Below are positions 61,275 through 64,000 of a DNA stretch of 64,000 nucleotides, piece after piece. Source of the DNA: Paludisphaera borealis (GTDB lineage Bacteria; Planctomycetota; Planctomycetia; Isosphaerales; Isosphaeraceae); NCBI RefSeq assembly GCF_001956985.1, contig NZ_CP019082.1, forward strand, positions 1,860,001 through 1,924,000. Reading direction: 5' to 3'. Position 1 is the first letter of the stretch; every line of letters begins with the position of its first letter. The notes beneath the pieces were generated by a model. The model worked only from the letters and a program-made list of their open reading frames with translations. It was not told the DNA's origin and searched no databases. The translations under genes and the position numbers were made by a program.

Positions 61275-63896
61275 TCAGGGGGCGAGAAGCTCCTGGGCCT
61301 TCTTGACAAGACCCACGAACTCCTTGCGATAGCCCGAGGGGTCGCGGGCCAGCGAGGGCGTGGCCAGCTCCACGACGCCGGGGAACGTCAGCGTGCCGGC
61401 GGACGGCGAGCGACGGAGCAGCATTCCGAAGCCGGCGACGGCGCTGGAGAATTTGAAGTCGTCCGAGGCCTCACGGTAGTCGAGCCCTCGGTCGACGACC
61501 GGGCGCTGGATCAGGGTGCTCTTGTCCTCGGTCGGCTTCTTGTAGCGGAAGTTGACGACGAACGATTCGGCGTCAGCCCGCGCCGACTGCGCGGCGTTGT
61601 TCAGGTTCTTGGCGTTGAGAGCCGCCTCGGGCAACAGAGGGGCGGCCGGGACGATCTCGTAAAGGGCCGTCACGTGGCTCCCCGCGCCGATCTCCCCGGC
61701 GTCCTTGCGGTCGTCGGCGAAGTCTTCATTGGGCATCACGCGGTTCTCGTAGCCAATCAGCCGGTACGCCTTGACCTTGGTCGGCTTGAACTCGACCTGG
61801 ATCTTGACATCCTTGGCGATCGTTTCGAGCGTCGAGCCCATCTCGCGGACCAGAACCTTGAACGCTTCGTCCGGGGTGTCGATGAAGGCGTAATTGCCGT
61901 TCCCCTTGTCGGCCAGCTTCTCCAACGTGCCGTCCTTGAGGTTGTCCATGCCGAAGCCGAGCACAGTCAGGAAGACTTGCTTCGGCCCCTGCGCCTTGGC
62001 CTGGATCAACTTGACCAGCTCGGCCTGGTCGGTCATGACCTGATTGAAATCGCCGTCCGTCGCCAGTACCACGCGGTTGAGGCCGTTGTTGATGAAGTTC
62101 TGGGCGGCGACGTCATACGCGAGCTGGATGCCCGCACCGCCGTTGGTCGAGCCGCCGGCGCGGAGCTGTTCGATCCGCGACATGATCTCGGCCTTGTTGA
62201 GGCACGAAGTCGAGGGAAGAACCAGACCGGCGGCCCCGGCGAAGACCACGATGGCGATCCGGTCGTTCTCGCCGAGCTGTTCGACGAGCCGTTGCAGACC
62301 CCACTGAACCAGAGGCAGCTTGTTCGGCTGATCCATCGAACCGGAGACGTCGATCAGGAACACGAGGTTGGTCGGCTTGCGGGCCGACTGGTCGATCGGC
62401 CTGCCCATGATCCCGATTCGGGCGAGCCGGTTCGAAGCGTTCCAGGGGCAGCGGGCGACCTCGACGTGGACCGCGAACGGGTCGGGGCTGTCGGCGGCCG
62501 GCGGCGCGTCCTGATAGGGGAAGTAGTTGATCATCTCCTCGATCCGAACCGCGTCGGGCGGAGGAAGCTGGTTCGACTGGGTCAGGAAGCGGCGGACGAT
62601 CGAATAGCTCGCCGTATCGACGTCGATCGAGAAGGTCGAAACGGCCTCCTGACCGACCAGCACGAACGGGTTCTCCGGGACGGCGTCGAACCTCGGATTC
62701 GCGAACATCACGTTGCGGTCCTGCAGCTCCGCGAATTCGGCTACCGGCTGGCCTGCCGCCTCGCGGGCGGAATCGCCGGCAGAATCATGAAGGGCCGAGA
62801 ACTTCGATTCGTTCTCAACACGAGCGGCGGCCGGCGCCATCGCCTGGTTGAGCGGTGCCAGACCGGGAAGCGACGACTGGGGCTCGGCGGCAGCCAGAGC
62901 CGTGACGCTCTCCTTCATCGATTGCTTGGCATACTGGTGTTTCATGTCCAAGGCGACCGGGCCGACATTCCCGTTCTGTACAGACAGTTGAACGGATTGG
63001 CCTTGGCTCTCCTCGCCGATCTTGCCCCTCTGACCCTGGCCATCCCCCTTCTGGGCCAAGCCTTCTGCCTTTTCGGCCTGGCCTTGCTGTTGGCCCCGGC
63101 CCTGGCCGTTCGGATTTCCGTCACCTTGAGCTTTGGCTCCTCCAAAGCCAACCTGCTGGCCTGGCTCATCTTTCTGTCCTGGGGCCGGCGTGCTGGAAAG
63201 TGTGATGGCTTCCCTCTCGGGCGTGACAAAGGCGTAGTAGTCGCTGGGGCCTTGATCGGCGAGTTTCCGGCCGAGGGCTTGCCGCTGATCGATGGGCGGC
63301 TTAGCAGCATCGGCTTGTCTGCCGGCCATCATCCCGCCCATCGTTGCTCCGGGAGGCGCGACGGGCGTGGCGGACTTCGTTCCACCACGCATCGCCAGCA
63401 TGGGCTCGGCTGCAATCGGGCTCTTGTCAGAGTTGCTCTTGTGCTTCCGAAGGACGAAGCCCTCGGCCGAGTCGGCCTGGGCCCGCCGGGCTATAGCCAG
63501 TCCCTCAGCCCTTCTCGCCGCTTCGCGGGCGGATTGCGTGGCGGGCAGGAGGAGCGCGCCGCCGACCATTGCGAACAGGAAGAGTGCGGCGATCGAAGTG
63601 AGGAATTCACGCGACGGCCACTGAAAGAGGGCGGCCCGGGGCGGCGTGGCTGGAGTCTGCACGGAAGGAAGCGTCGCCGCGACCGCCTGGAGACCGTCGG
63701 TGTGAGCGGCGAGTTCGTGCATCTGCTCGTCGTGGAGTCGTTCCGACAGCAGGCTGGCGGTGAGGGCGATTTCGTCGATGGCTTTGCGCAGGTCCGGCCG
63801 GTCCGCGAGCAGGCGTTCGAAGTCTTGTTTCTCGGACTCTTCGAGTTCGCCTAAGGCGTAGGCGGTGAGCCGGGGGTCGTCGATGTCGAAGTTCAT
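61275..63896 (-). CDS. VWA-domain protein (YfbK-like) with anti-sigma-like N-terminus
   Basis: The start (ATG complement at 63894-63896) has AAGGAG upstream and gives 873 aa. Residues 1-60 ([21 protein letters not shown]) look like the cytoplasmic part of planctomycete anti-sigma/VWA proteins. A transmembrane helix follows near 95-118 ([19 protein letters not shown]), then a Gln/Gly/Lys-rich linker. The YfbK-type N-domain ([21 protein letters not shown]) and a VWA domain with the MIDAS motif DVSGSM near residue 515 come next. A C-terminal DUF3520-like region ends near [13 protein letters not shown]. Extracytoplasmic ligand or protein binding is expected. It appears to lie just downstream of a sigma-like gene. 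Confidence 0.88.
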
Positions 63897-63921
63897 TTCA
63901 GGTTCTCCTTGATCGAAGATT

Positions 63922-64000
63922 TCAGGCTCTGGCCTCGGCCGGCTGACCGTCGAAGAGACGGCCACGAAGCGTTTTGATCCCGGCGTGAATCAGGTAGCCG
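63922..64000 (-). CDS. C-terminal end of an ORF cut by the window end, possibly an ECF sigma factor
   Basis: Only the last 25 codons are visible, ending at a stop (complement of 63922-63924), 25 bases before the VWA start. The tail reads [16 protein letters not shown]... and has the basic helix style of a sigma region 4 end. VWA proteins of this kind with an anti-sigma-like N-terminus are often preceded by an ECF sigma gene. Assignment is an inference from position plus very little sequence. Confidence 0.4.

Overview
The window is high-GC bacterial chromosome (roughly two thirds G+C by eye), dense in genes on both strands. It most likely comes from a planctomycete of the Isosphaeraceae type (Isosphaera/Singulisphaera/Paludisphaera relatives). 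This is an inference from gene style: a PEP-CTERM protein, a YXWGXW-repeat secreted protein, an N-terminus resembling the planctomycete LEPR-XLL signal, many signal-peptide proteins with GMGG/GGFSGG low-complexity tails, ECF sigma factors next to unusual membrane partners, and several families of palindromic intergenic repeats. No rRNA, tRNA, CRISPR array, prophage or intact insertion sequence was found.

Layout. 1-3 kb: purH and an ATP-type phosphofructokinase. 3-5.4 kb: a very repetitive W/G-rich secreted protein. 5.9-8.6 kb: an FHA protein, the fliW-csrA pair and a small zinc-finger-like protein. 8.9-11.7 kb: thiC and a ceramidase-like enzyme, convergent across a clear terminator. 11.8-16.7 kb: a four-gene DevBCA-type ABC exporter (adaptor, two FtsX-like permeases, and an ATPase fused to a cyclic-nucleotide-binding-like domain). 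17-22.9 kb: a class I amidotransferase-like protein lacking its cysteine, a cytochrome b6/IV/c fusion with its Rieske protein, nrnA and a sugar-nucleotide epimerase. 23-30.6 kb: lineage-type secreted proteins, including two ORFs joined by an A9 run, and a PEP-CTERM protein. 30.7-37 kb: a catalytically degenerate HtrA-like protein, an NtrC-type regulator, an STN-like secreted protein and an M28 peptidase. 37-42.5 kb: an iron/thiamine-type ABC importer with an oxidoreductase on the opposite strand in its middle. 42.6-46.5 kb: carA, then an ECF sigma factor, a membrane anti-sigma-like protein and a LolA-fold-like secreted protein. 46.6-60.5 kb: a housekeeping run, purA-uppS-cdsA-phoH-pgpH-ybeY-CBS protein-recO-bamD-like-lptE-folP-proA, all on the plus strand and often overlapping. 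60.6-64 kb: a small secreted protein and a large VWA protein with an anti-sigma-like N-terminus, apparently following a sigma-factor-like gene cut by the window end.

The most interesting signals are these. (1) An A9 homopolymer at 28237-28245, where two ORFs fuse by a -1 shift. (2) Enzyme-family members that have lost catalytic residues: the C26-like amidotransferase, the HtrA-like protein, and an ABC ATPase without a canonical signature, D-loop or H-loop. (3) An ECF sigma operon whose partners look like LolA/RseB-fold sensors. (4) A perfect 30-bp inverted repeat that has replaced or overrun the start of a lipoprotein gene. No wholly new defence-like or mobile system was recognised.
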